Assembly: GCF_049847105.1 (NCBI RefSeq)
Contig: NZ_JBNCNS010000005.1
Coordinates: forward strand, 124,001 to 188,000
Length of the DNA stretch: 64,000 nt
From: Gordonia sp049847105
GTDB taxonomy: Bacteria > Actinomycetota > Actinomycetes > Mycobacteriales > Mycobacteriaceae
Direction of reading: 5' to 3'
The position numbers and the translations under genes are program-made. This document shows positions 1 to 6,283 of the stretch, one piece after another. Position 1 is the stretch's first letter. Each line of letters begins with the position of its first letter. A model generated the notes under the pieces. The model saw only the letters and a program-made list of their open reading frames with translations, made no database searches and was not told where the DNA came from.

Positions 1-212
1 GCGATGGTGGCGGCATCCGCATCACGCTGGGCGGTCAGAGCATCCCGCTCCCCCATGTACCGGTCGGCCTGCTTCGCCAACCGATCCAAACCCGCATCCT
101 TCCCAGCAATCTCCGCACGAGCCTGCGCGAGGAGACGCGCATCCACCAGCGTGTACTCACGCCCATACCCGTCCGTCATGGTGGTCGCCAAGATCATCGG
201 CTTGTCAGGCAT
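1..212 (-). CDS. Small phage protein of unknown function (3' end off the window)
   Basis: The reading frame opens with ATG at 212, overlapping the stop of the upstream DUF1508 gene (TGATG), and stays open for 70 codons to the left edge. The visible residues are charged and helical, with many Ala, Arg, Gln and Asp, and look like the start of a short coiled-coil. No family is recognised. Coupling to the operon upstream supports it as a real gene. Its C-terminus is missing because the window ends. Confidence 0.55.
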   Translation of the reverse strand, partial: MPDKPMILATTMTDGYGREYTLVDARLLAQARAEIAGKDAGLDRLAKQADRYMGERDALTAQRDADAATI

Positions 213-532
213 CAGTACAGCGCCCCGATCTTGGCGACCTGGCCGGCGCGGTCACGGACGACGATCCGCCACGGCACAACGAGGTACGCCGCGATGTCGC
301 CGGAGCTGTCGAGCAGAGCGTCCGTCAACCCGTCGGTTGTGGCCAGGCGCAGTTCGTACTGGGCTTCGATGGCGTTGAGCGCACCAGCCTTGCGGCTGTA
401 TCCCTCACCGCTGCCGAGGATCTGCCCGTTCTTCGACTTGCACCGCCACCGCCAGTCCAGGCCAGCCGGGTACACCTCGATCGTGCCTCTGCAGTCCGCT
501 GCCATCGTCGGCGGATTCTCGAAATCAATCAC
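212..532 (-). CDS. DUF1508/YegP-like phage protein
   Basis: About 106 residues. Residues 26-56 (WRWRCKSKNGQ, then GEGY, then KAGALNAIEA) match the DUF1508/YegP pattern, a small beta-rich fold of unknown function found in bacteria and phages. The start chosen is the GTG at 532, which overlaps the stop of the upstream gene as GTGA; a longer reading from 568 would run deep into that gene. The C-terminal half (about 60-106) is not recognised and may be a second small domain. It belongs to the leftward coupled operon. Confidence 0.6.
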   Translation of the reverse strand: MIDFENPPTMAADCRGTIEVYPAGLDWRWRCKSKNGQILGSGEGYSRKAGALNAIEAQYELRLATTDGLTDALLDSSGDIAAYLVVPWRIVVRDRAGQVAKIGALY

Positions 533-693
533 TGTTCGTCTCCTTCGTCTCTGGTCCGTGCCACACACGGAAGTCTTTTCGGCTCACCATTGATCGGATT
601 GGTGCACAGCTCCCCATCCCTGGCCCCACACTCCGGGCACACCCGGAAGATGCTGTCCCACTCCAAATACGGGCGAGGAATATCAGCCGACAT
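529..693 (-). CDS. 54-aa zinc-ribbon-like phage protein
   Basis: A short protein with a CPEC motif at residues 19-22 and further cysteines at 30 and 43, a spacing typical of small zinc-binding proteins encoded by actinophages. The ATG at 693 is preferred because it gives a compact product and overlaps the end of the HNH gene by 11 bases; the longer open frame upstream only shadows that gene. A nucleic-acid or protein-binding role is likely from the fold type, but the function is unknown. Confidence 0.55.
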   Translation of the reverse strand: MSADIPRPYLEWDSIFRVCPECGARDGELCTNPINGEPKRLPCVARTRDEGDEQ

Positions 694-1042
694 CAGCCAC
701 CGCCGGAGGCTCAAACCCGCCATCGTCGTCCAACCAGCGTTGACGGCCACGCCACAACACCGGCTCCTCCACCGGCCTCCCCCACTGAGACACCAACCAG
801 CCCAACGCCTTCGCCTCACGACGATTCGTCTCAATGTGCAGATGACACAACCCGCAGATGTACAAACCGTTCGACGCGTGGTTGGTGTCGATGCGGCGTG
901 TCCCCCCAGCACCCCGTGGCCGGCGGTGATGGAACTGTTCGCCGTGCATGGAGCAGATGCCGTCGACCATCACTTCGCACATGCCGGATGAGCGGGCAAG
1001 GATGAGGTCTTTCACCGCCGGGGTGAAACCCGTGTACCTCAT
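683..1042 (-). CDS. HNH-type nuclease-like phage protein
   Basis: About 119 residues. A Cys at 22, a Cys at 30, an HH pair at 38-39 (FHHRRPRG), an Asn near 54 (NHASNG) and CGLCHLHI at about 62-69 follow the treble-clef/HNH order of zinc ligands and catalytic His/Asn. Such proteins act as homing endonucleases, or assist terminase when encoded beside the packaging genes. Here the gene sits in an early-type operon with no terminase, so the role is open. The ATG at 1042 overlaps the stop of the upstream gene (ATGA). Confidence 0.65.
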   Translation of the reverse strand: MRYTGFTPAVKDLILARSSGMCEVMVDGICSMHGEQFHHRRPRGAGGTRRIDTNHASNGLYICGLCHLHIETNRREAKALGWLVSQWGRPVEEPVLWRGRQRWLDDDGGFEPPAVADVG

Positions 1043-1629
1043 GACGCCACCTCGGCGCGCGCAACAATCGCCTCCAGGCGGCGACGCTTCCCCGCCGACC
1101 AGCGATCCCCGAACACCTCGCCAGCACACACACCCTGCGGATACTCCTGACCCAACGTCCAGATCGCGCAATCCACCAACCCCGGGCATCGACGACACTC
1201 GCGGGCAGCACGGGTTTGCGTCATCGGATCTTCCGACAACCACTCGTCCCGGCCGCCGCACACAATGTTGTCGCGCCACCCTGTGCGGCGTTCCGGAATG
1301 CGGATCGGCACAACCGTTTCCTGCGGCGTGTACGCTCGCCGATTCGCAGCCCGCGCACAGGTGCAGCAGCGGCGATCCCCGTTCGCCAAGATGCGGGTGT
1401 TCTCCGGTGTGTACTCGTGCCCGTTGCGGCAGTGCGTCTTCGGCTGCGAGGTCAGCCCCTGACGCTTTCGCGCCCGCCGCTGCCGCGCTTCATCCGCACA
1501 GCAGATTTTGCATCGGTACTCGACATGACCTGCACTGACCTTGTTGATGACGTACACGTTGTCCGGTGTTTTCGGGTGGCCGTTGCGGCAGTGCGTTGAT
1601 GGGGGTCTGCCGCCCTTATTGCTTGTCAT
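1039..1629 (-). CDS. Double zinc-finger protein fused to a WhiB-like domain
   Basis: 196 residues in one uninterrupted frame. Residues 13-46 and 66-93 are two copies of a treble-clef-like unit, HCRNGH followed about 20 residues later by CxxC (C14, H18, C40, C43 and C67, H71, C88, C91), a pattern common in actinophage HNH-like proteins. Residues 118-183 look like a WhiB iron-sulfur domain: Cys124, then CRRC (145-148), then Cys154, followed by a basic tail with KRRR. The usual GVWGG turn is replaced by GVCAGEVFG. WhiB proteins carry a redox-sensitive 4Fe-4S cluster and bind sigma factor or DNA; the same role here is inferred. Its ATG overlaps the stop of the canonical WhiB gene upstream (ATGA). 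Confidence 0.65.
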   Translation of the reverse strand: MTSNKGGRPPSTHCRNGHPKTPDNVYVINKVSAGHVEYRCKICCADEARQRRARKRQGLTSQPKTHCRNGHEYTPENTRILANGDRRCCTCARAANRRAYTPQETVVPIRIPERRTGWRDNIVCGGRDEWLSEDPMTQTRAARECRRCPGLVDCAIWTLGQEYPQGVCAGEVFGDRWSAGKRRRLEAIVARAEVAS

Positions 1630-2072
1630 GACGCCTCCGGCAGTTCGCGGCGCAGGTCGCGGCGCTCCCGCTCCGACAAGCCGCCCCACACCCCGAACCG
1701 TTCACCGTTGTCCAACGCAAACTGCAAGCACTGGTCTCTGAAATCGCATCGCGCGCACACAGCTTTCGCGGCGCGTGTCGACTCCCCCTTCTCCGGGAAG
1801 AACGCTTCCGGATCGGTGGATGCACACGGCCCGTACCGCATCCACTCCGGCTGGTCGGCGAGTGAGGCGAAAAAGTCGGTGGACTGTGCTTCCCGCGACC
1901 GCGTCATACCCGTCCCGCGTAGGACGTGTGCTTTGGTGTGGTCCTCGTCGGCGGTTGTGCGGGTGTGCCGTTCGCTGGAGGCTTTGAAGGTGACGGTGCG
2001 GTCCAGGCCGGCGTCGCCACGTTCACCGTTGCGTCTTGTGGACTGGAAGTAGCTTCCCCAAAACTCGCTCAC
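1626..2072 (-). CDS. WhiB-family iron-sulfur regulator (phage-borne)
   Basis: 148 residues. Residues 75-145 are a canonical Wbl domain: Cys83, CARC (106-109), Cys115, the GVWGG turn at 127-131 and a basic ERERRDLRR tail. Family members hold a 4Fe-4S cluster and act as transcription factors bound to sigma factor. The GTG at 2072 overlaps the upstream stop (GTGA) and is kept as start, but it gives an unusually long polar N-terminus; an ATG at 1907 would give a typical 93-residue Wbl. Phage WhiB proteins such as mycobacteriophage TM4 WhiB are known to interfere with host WhiB2. Confidence 0.85.
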   Translation of the reverse strand: MSEFWGSYFQSTRRNGERGDAGLDRTVTFKASSERHTRTTADEDHTKAHVLRGTGMTRSREAQSTDFFASLADQPEWMRYGPCASTDPEAFFPEKGESTRAAKAVCARCDFRDQCLQFALDNGERFGVWGGLSERERRDLRRELPEAS

Positions 2073-2344
2073 TGGTCGACCCCCTCAGCACCCAACGCAT
2101 CCGACAGTGTCGACTGGGCATCCTCGAGGGACGGTTCACCGAGGATCGCTGCACCCTCGGCCTGCACCCGTCTCGTCAAATCTTCGAGCTTGCGCACATC
2201 GGTGCACTGGGCAATGTTGAGGCCCGGCCCCTTCGCTGAGATGGACCAGGCGGCGAACTCTTTCGTGTCCATGCCGGCATCCCGCACCGCGGAAGCCAAT
2301 TCCTCTGTCGCCTTCTGCAGCGGCGTCTTCTGACGGTTCCGCAC
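2069..2344 (-). CDS. C-terminal part of an unidentified phage protein, probably 5'-truncated
   Basis: The coding-like segment begins at about residue NRQKTPLQKA and ends in GTGA overlap with the WhiB gene. It is helical and acidic, with no motif I can name; it could be the tail of a recombination or DNA-binding protein, but that is a guess. A GTG at 2344 gives 91 residues, yet it lies 2 bases from the first codon of the opposing tail fragment, leaving no room for promoters, so the natural start was probably lost at the deletion junction. Confidence 0.45.
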   Translation of the reverse strand: MRNRQKTPLQKATEELASAVRDAGMDTKEFAAWSISAKGPGLNIAQCTDVRKLEDLTRRVQAEGAAILGEPSLEDAQSTLSDALGAEGVDQ

Positions 2345-2345
2345 G

Positions 2346-2615
2346 ATGAGCCTGGGACACGGCAGCACGACCGTGCAAACCATCTCGGGCAGCTTCACCG
2401 CAGGCACCTACCGGCTGCGCTACAACCCGACGACCAAGACTTACACCGCCGCAAAGTATGTCGGCGGTGCCTGGTCGGATCTGATCTCGTGGACCGATTC
2501 GAGCAACGTCATCGCCCACGGCAACGGCCACCGCTACGGCGCGATCGGCATCGGTCGACTGTTCACCATCAACGGCGGCACCATCGACAACTTCTACCTG
2601 CGGGACTGGACATGA
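2346..2615 (+). pseudogene. 3' fragment of a phage minor tail protein gene
   Basis: The frame encodes about 89 residues rich in Tyr, Gly and Thr with beta-strand character, ending in DNFYLRDW, like the end of a lectin- or laminin-like tail domain. An in-frame TGA at 2331 and the abutting opposite-strand gene mean there is no proper start or ribosome-binding site, so the 5' part is missing. Thirty bases later the tail-spike gene starts with a good Shine-Dalgarno, as expected within a tail operon. The exact tail component is unknown. Confidence 0.55.
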
Positions 2616-2645
2616 CCCGCAGCCCATCACAGAACAGGAGTCCTG

Positions 2646-4625
2646 ATGCCTGACATCACAGTCATCGCCGATGAGGGAATGGTCGGTTCCTCCGGCACTG
2701 TCCGTCTCGTCTTCCGTGCCCGCGCCCCCTACTACGACGGCGACGTGTTGGTGAAACCGCGGGGGATCGCGAAAGACTTCGCCTACAACGTCGCCAAGAC
2801 TGTTTCCCTGCGGCCCGGGCCGTGGCAGGTGTCCGGGATCGGGAAGACCGCCGTCTATTTCGATGTGGGGGAGACGGCGACGACGTTGAAGGCGTTGATC
2901 GAAACGAACCTCGACATTCCCGGGACGGCGCCGACCGCCACGCTGTCGCAGGCGGTGGAGGCGTGGATGGCGGCGAACGTCAACACCGAAGTGACCGACA
3001 CGATGATGACGTCGCTACTCGCCGATCCGGATTCGGATGCGTCGGCGGCGGTCGCGGCGCGGGCTGTCGAGGTCACCGCCGACAAGCTGTCGAAAACGGA
3101 CGCTGACGCCTCTTATGCCCCGACCGAGACCGAGACCTGGGCGCGCTGCTACGCGGGCACCGCGCGCCGCTACGTCTCACCGATCGGTTCGGACACCAAC
3201 GACGGACGCTCGGCGGGCGATGCGTTCCTGACCGCCGAAGCCGCCTACGCCGATCTCCCTGCCGGGGGCGAGGTGATCATGCTGCCCGGTGTGCATCTGC
3301 ATCCGGCCAATACCTTCAAGATCACCAACACCGCCACCATTCGCAATAAGCCGGTCACCTTCCGTGGCGCAGGCGTACGCAAAACGATCTGGCAGCGCAC
3401 CGTCGACCTGCCAATGATTCGCGTCATGGGCGACCCCGCCGTGGCGCTGGACTCCACCATGCTCGCCTCCGACGTGTCCTTCGAGCAGATGACCTTCGAC
3501 GGCCAGGGCTTCGATGCCGGTGGTCCCGGCTACTCGTCCAACCTGATCGAACTGCTGGAGGTCAACCACATCGAGTTCGACCGCTACCGGCTCTACAACG
3601 TGGCCGGGACCGGCCTGTTCGGGCGGGCGGTGGAGAACTCGAAAATGCAGCGCGGACGGCACTCGGCGCTGGGTACCACGGTCGGCTCGAATCGGGCCGG
3701 GATGATGTTGACCAACGGCACCAGCCTGGAATCCAACGGCTTTCACTGGAACTCAATCGACTTCGAGATCACCTACGGTGGCCGCGACATTCACATCATC
3801 GGCGACACCACCCGCAAGGCGCAGAACTTCATCTTCATCACCCCCAAGTTCGAGTCGGCACCGTCCTCGGCAGCCAGCGGCTACGCGCCGTCGCAGCGGG
3901 TGCTCTTCGAGCGGGTGGACGAGGCACTGTTCGTGGGGGCGAAGTTCATTCGCGGCCTGGGCACCCAGCTCGACGTGTCGCTGTCGGCGAAGGTGCGGGT
4001 CATCGGGTCGGAGTTCATCGACGGGCAGGGCGCGTATGCGTTGCGCTTCCAGGACGGCGACGGGCATCTGGTGGACACCAGCACCTTCCAGGGGTCGGCA
4101 GCTATGTCGACGGCGGGGGGTGCGCACATTCGGATCGATCCGACTGCCATCGTGAACATCGGTTCCACCCGGCACACCATCGTCGGCACCGAGAAGGCCA
4201 TCGACGATCTATCGGGTCAGGGGCGGCGGATGGCCCAGGTCCGTGACAGTGTGGGCGCACCGATGCCATTCCAGAAGGCGGGCGTCACCGCCGGTGGGTC
4301 GGGCTACATGGGCGCGATCCAGGGCTCCACCGTGGAGTATGTGGTGCCGCGTTCGGGTCGGCTGGTGGCGTTGACAGCGTATTCGTCGGCCACCATCACC
4401 GCCGGGACGATCACGTTCACCGCGCAGAAGAACGGGTCCGCGGTCGCATTGCAAACGGTGCTCAACACCGCCAACAAGAGCCGGGTCACCGACCTCGGCT
4501 ACAGCGGTGGGGTTGCGGTCGCCGCCGGAGATGTGGTGCGGGTGGAGTGGTCGGCCTCGGCTGATATTGCCCCGTCCACGGCGAACCTGAACGCGATGCT
4601 CTACGTGGTGCCCGACGTGGCCTGA
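2646..4625 (+). CDS. Phage tail spike/fiber with pectate-lyase-like beta-helix
   Basis: 659 residues, starting at ATG after AGGAG (2636-2640). Residues 1-75 resemble a small N-terminal tail-attachment domain. A helical linker follows to about 170. From YVSPIGSDTNDG (about 178) to about 520 the repeated short strands with Asn, Gly and Phe ladders (EVIMLPGVHL, VTFRGAG, FEQMTFDGQGF) fit a right-handed parallel beta-helix as in pectate lyases and tail spikes. The last 120 residues are a beta-rich C-terminal domain. The likely role is host-surface binding or glycan cleavage; no catalytic residues can be assigned. It appears intact. Confidence 0.7.
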   Translation: MPDITVIADEGMVGSSGTVRLVFRARAPYYDGDVLVKPRGIAKDFAYNVAKTVSLRPGPWQVSGIGKTAVYFDVGETATTLKALIETNLDIPGTAPTATLSQAVEAWMAANVNTEVTDTMMTSLLADPDSDASAAVAARAVEVTADKLSKTDADASYAPTETETWARCYAGTARRYVSPIGSDTNDGRSAGDAFLTAEAAYADLPAGGEVIMLPGVHLHPANTFKITNTATIRNKPVTFRGAGVRKTIWQRTVDLPMIRVMGDPAVALDSTMLASDVSFEQMTFDGQGFDAGGPGYSSNLIELLEVNHIEFDRYRLYNVAGTGLFGRAVENSKMQRGRHSALGTTVGSNRAGMMLTNGTSLESNGFHWNSIDFEITYGGRDIHIIGDTTRKAQNFIFITPKFESAPSSAASGYAPSQRVLFERVDEALFVGAKFIRGLGTQLDVSLSAKVRVIGSEFIDGQGAYALRFQDGDGHLVDTSTFQGSAAMSTAGGAHIRIDPTAIVNIGSTRHTIVGTEKAIDDLSGQGRRMAQVRDSVGAPMPFQKAGVTAGGSGYMGAIQGSTVEYVVPRSGRLVALTAYSSATITAGTITFTAQKNGSAVALQTVLNTANKSRVTDLGYSGGVAVAAGDVVRVEWSASADIAPSTANLNAMLYVVPDVA

Positions 4626-4691
4626 TCCGCGCCCCGCCCATAACCCGAATCGTCAGGTCGCTTTTCTGTCGTGAGAATCCGGTAACCTGTC

Positions 4692-4720
4692 GGGGTGGCG
4701 GCAAGTACTGCCGCCACCCC
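4692..4720. other. Perfect 12-bp hairpin downstream of the tail spike
   Basis: GGGGTGGCGGCA and its exact complement TGCCGCCACCCC are separated by AGTAC. No T-run follows, so it is not a classic intrinsic terminator, but it lies 67 bases after the tail-spike stop and 64 before int. It could end the late transcript, stabilise its 3' end, or regulate int. Confidence 0.6.
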
Positions 4721-4731
4721 ACATAGGTCGA

Positions 4732-4766
4732 CCCCGGCCAGGTGCTACCAACACCGCAAGCCGGGG
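4732..4766. other. Nested inverted repeat just upstream of int
   Basis: An outer stem CCCCGGC/GCCGGGG (4732-4738 and 4760-4766) encloses an inner stem GGTG/CACC around CTACCAA. It ends 17 bases before the int start, so in RNA it could hide or expose the int ribosome-binding region. A role in integrase control is inferred only from position. Confidence 0.4.
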
Positions 4767-4783
4767 CCTCGCCATAATCCAGA

Positions 4784-5731
4784 ATGGACCTGGACATGAC
4801 TGCGCCTCACGCTACCCAGTTCACCCCCGAACTCCCCACCGAACGCGAGTTCGACCTCTTCATCGACGCGTTCCTGTCGCGCTACAGCAACAACACCCGC
4901 CGCGAATACGAACGCGACATCCACATGTTCCGCGACTGGTGCATGACCGAAGGCGGCGGAATCCACCCCTTCCAGACCCGCCGGCGCACCATAGAGGCGT
5001 ACGTCCGCCACATGACCGATGTACGCGGCAACCAACCCCGCAGCGTCAACCGCCGCGTAATCTGCCTGCGCCAGTTCTACGAGTTCGCCCTCGACGACGA
5101 CTACATCATCAAGAACCCGTGCCGGAACGTGCGGATGGCGAAACCGAAACTCGACCTGTCGAAGAAGGTCCACCTCAACCGTGAGGAAACCCAACGGTTC
5201 CTGCGCGCCGCGTACGACACCAGCGCATCCGAGTACGCCATGTGCGCGCTCATGGCCTACCTCGGCCTGCGAGTCAGCGAAGTGTGCGAGCTCGACGTCC
5301 CGGACGTCATGCACTACTCCAAGGGGCATCGGGTCATCACGTTTGTCGGGAAGAACGGCGACCCGGCCACCGTCCCGCAACCTCCGGTCATCATGCGGGC
5401 ACTCGACGCTGTCATCGAAAACCTCGACGACAGGAAGGGGCCACTGTTCGTGCGGCGTGACGGCTCACGAATGACGCGGCGGTCGGCGGATCGCGTTGTG
5501 AAACGCGCCGCGAAGAAGGCGGCGATCAGCGACATGGTGGTGTCGCCTCACACCCTCCGGCATGGAGCAATCGCCAACGCCATCGACGCCGGCATCCCGA
5601 TCCGCGACGTCCAGCTCATGGCCCGGCACCGCGACATCTCGGTGACGATCCGCATCTACGACAGAGGCCGCTTCAACCTCGACACCCACGCATCCCACGG
5701 CCTGGCCGCCTACCTCGGTGCCGTCGGATAG
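4784..5731 (+). CDS. int: Tyrosine-recombinase phage integrase
   Basis: 315 residues. Residues 20-110 are the SAM-like core-binding domain (NTRREYERDI, NRRVICLRQFYEFAL). The catalytic domain holds Arg163 (YLGLRVSE), Lys190, His256-x-x-Arg259 (HTLRH), His282 (MARHRD) and the nucleophile Tyr292 (IRIYDRG), so the active site is complete. There is no arm-binding N-terminal domain; the protein is XerC/D-sized. The ATG at 4784 has no clear Shine-Dalgarno, and ATG 4796 is an alternative. The gene points at tRNA-Gly 126 bases away and is followed by a strong terminator. It should catalyse integration and excision, although the element is otherwise defective. Confidence 0.9.
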   Translation: MDLDMTAPHATQFTPELPTEREFDLFIDAFLSRYSNNTRREYERDIHMFRDWCMTEGGGIHPFQTRRRTIEAYVRHMTDVRGNQPRSVNRRVICLRQFYEFALDDDYIIKNPCRNVRMAKPKLDLSKKVHLNREETQRFLRAAYDTSASEYAMCALMAYLGLRVSEVCELDVPDVMHYSKGHRVITFVGKNGDPATVPQPPVIMRALDAVIENLDDRKGPLFVRRDGSRMTRRSADRVVKRAAKKAAISDMVVSPHTLRHGAIANAIDAGIPIRDVQLMARHRDISVTIRIYDRGRFNLDTHASHGLAAYLGAVG

Positions 5732-5747
5732 AACCCTGATAGCACTA

Positions 5748-5783
5748 CGCGCCCGTCCTCACATCGAGGGCGGGCGCGTTTTT
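5748..5783 (+). terminator. Intrinsic terminator after int
   Basis: CGCGCCCG...CGGGCGCG stem (5748-5755, 5771-5778) with an inner CCTC/GAGG extension and a T-G pair, a loop of ACATC, then TTTTT at 5779-5783. It ends int transcription and may also shield the tRNA-Gly end. Confidence 0.85.
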
Positions 5784-5856
5784 GCGTTGGTGGCTGTAGT
5801 CCGCTGGCTTTGGCTGTATCTGAGGCTGTAGCTGGTTATCGAATGTGCCTCTGATC

Positions 5857-5930
5857 TGGAGCGGGTGACGGGAATCGAACCCGCGTAGCTAGTTTGGAAG
5901 ACTAGGGCTCTACCATTGAGCTACACCCGC
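5857..5930 (-). tRNA. tRNA-Gly (TCC anticodon)
   Basis: Read on the minus strand: acceptor stem GCGGGTG pairs with CACCCGC, the D-arm contains AGCTC...GAGC, the anticodon loop CTTCCAA carries TCC, the T-arm is GCGGGTTCGATTCCCGT, and discriminator T is followed by an encoded CCA (5857-5859). Its 3' end faces the integrase gene, the usual arrangement for phages that integrate at the 3' end of a tRNA gene and restore it. Confidence 0.95.
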
Positions 5931-6051
5931 GTGCCGCGCCACCTGTGGGATCACCACCGGCGTCGCGTGCGCACCAGACTGTACCCGGTGCGGTCGGCGA
6001 TCTCGAAATCGCCTCGCGGGTTCCTCATCCGCCCGGGTCTGAGTGCACCCG

Positions 6052-6082
6052 TTTAGGTCGTCGGCAGGCCGCCACGTACTAT
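6052..6082 (+). promoter_or_regulatory. Possible promoter of tRNA-Pro
   Basis: TACTAT at 6077-6082 fits the TANNNT -10 box and would start transcription about 57 bases before the tRNA. The upstream TTTAGG at 6052-6057 is a poor -35 with 19-bp spacing. Confidence 0.3.
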
Positions 6083-6145
6083 CTTCTGTTGGCCCTGCTC
6101 TGCGTTCTCACCGGTCTCCGGTACGTGCCGCGACGAGGGGTCGAC

Positions 6146-6219
6146 CGGGATGTGGCGCAGCTTGGTAGCGCATCCGCTTTGGGAGCGGAGGGTCGCAGGT
6201 TCAAATCCTGTCATCCCGA
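6146..6219 (+). tRNA. tRNA-Pro (TGG anticodon)
   Basis: Acceptor stem CGGGATG pairs with CATCCCG, the D-loop contains AGCTTGGTAGCGC, the anticodon stem-loop is TCCGC TTTGGGA GCGGA with anticodon TGG, and the T-arm is CAGGTTCAAATCCTG. Discriminator A is present and CCA is not encoded. It lies directly upstream of tig, as in many actinobacteria. Confidence 0.95.
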
Positions 6220-6283
6220 CTCAGGTGAACGACCTCGAGACTTGTCATTACCCGACGCAGAAATGCAGATGTTAGGAGCAGGC

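Larger units (their letters stand above)
1..5930. mobile_element. Defective prophage remnant (right part only)
   Basis: This stretch carries phage-type genes: DUF1508, HNH, zinc-finger and two WhiB-like genes read leftward, then a tail gene fragment, a tail spike and a tyrosine integrase read rightward, ending at a tRNA-Gly gene. The layout fits an integrated actinophage with its early arm leftward, its structural arm rightward, and int next to the attachment site. No terminase, portal, capsid, tape-measure or lysis gene lies between the early and late parts, so most of the genome appears deleted at about 2340. The other end of the element is outside the window. That it is a prophage is well supported; that the tRNA is the attachment site is inferred from position. 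Confidence 0.85.

Noticed and set aside
4..378. Rightward open frames over the leftward phage operon
   Set aside because: They are antisense to genes joined by stop-start overlaps and show no family resemblance.
5945..6283. Long N-terminal extension of trigger factor
   Set aside because: The extension reads through the tRNA-Pro gene; GTG 6284 has a good ribosome-binding site and gives the family start.
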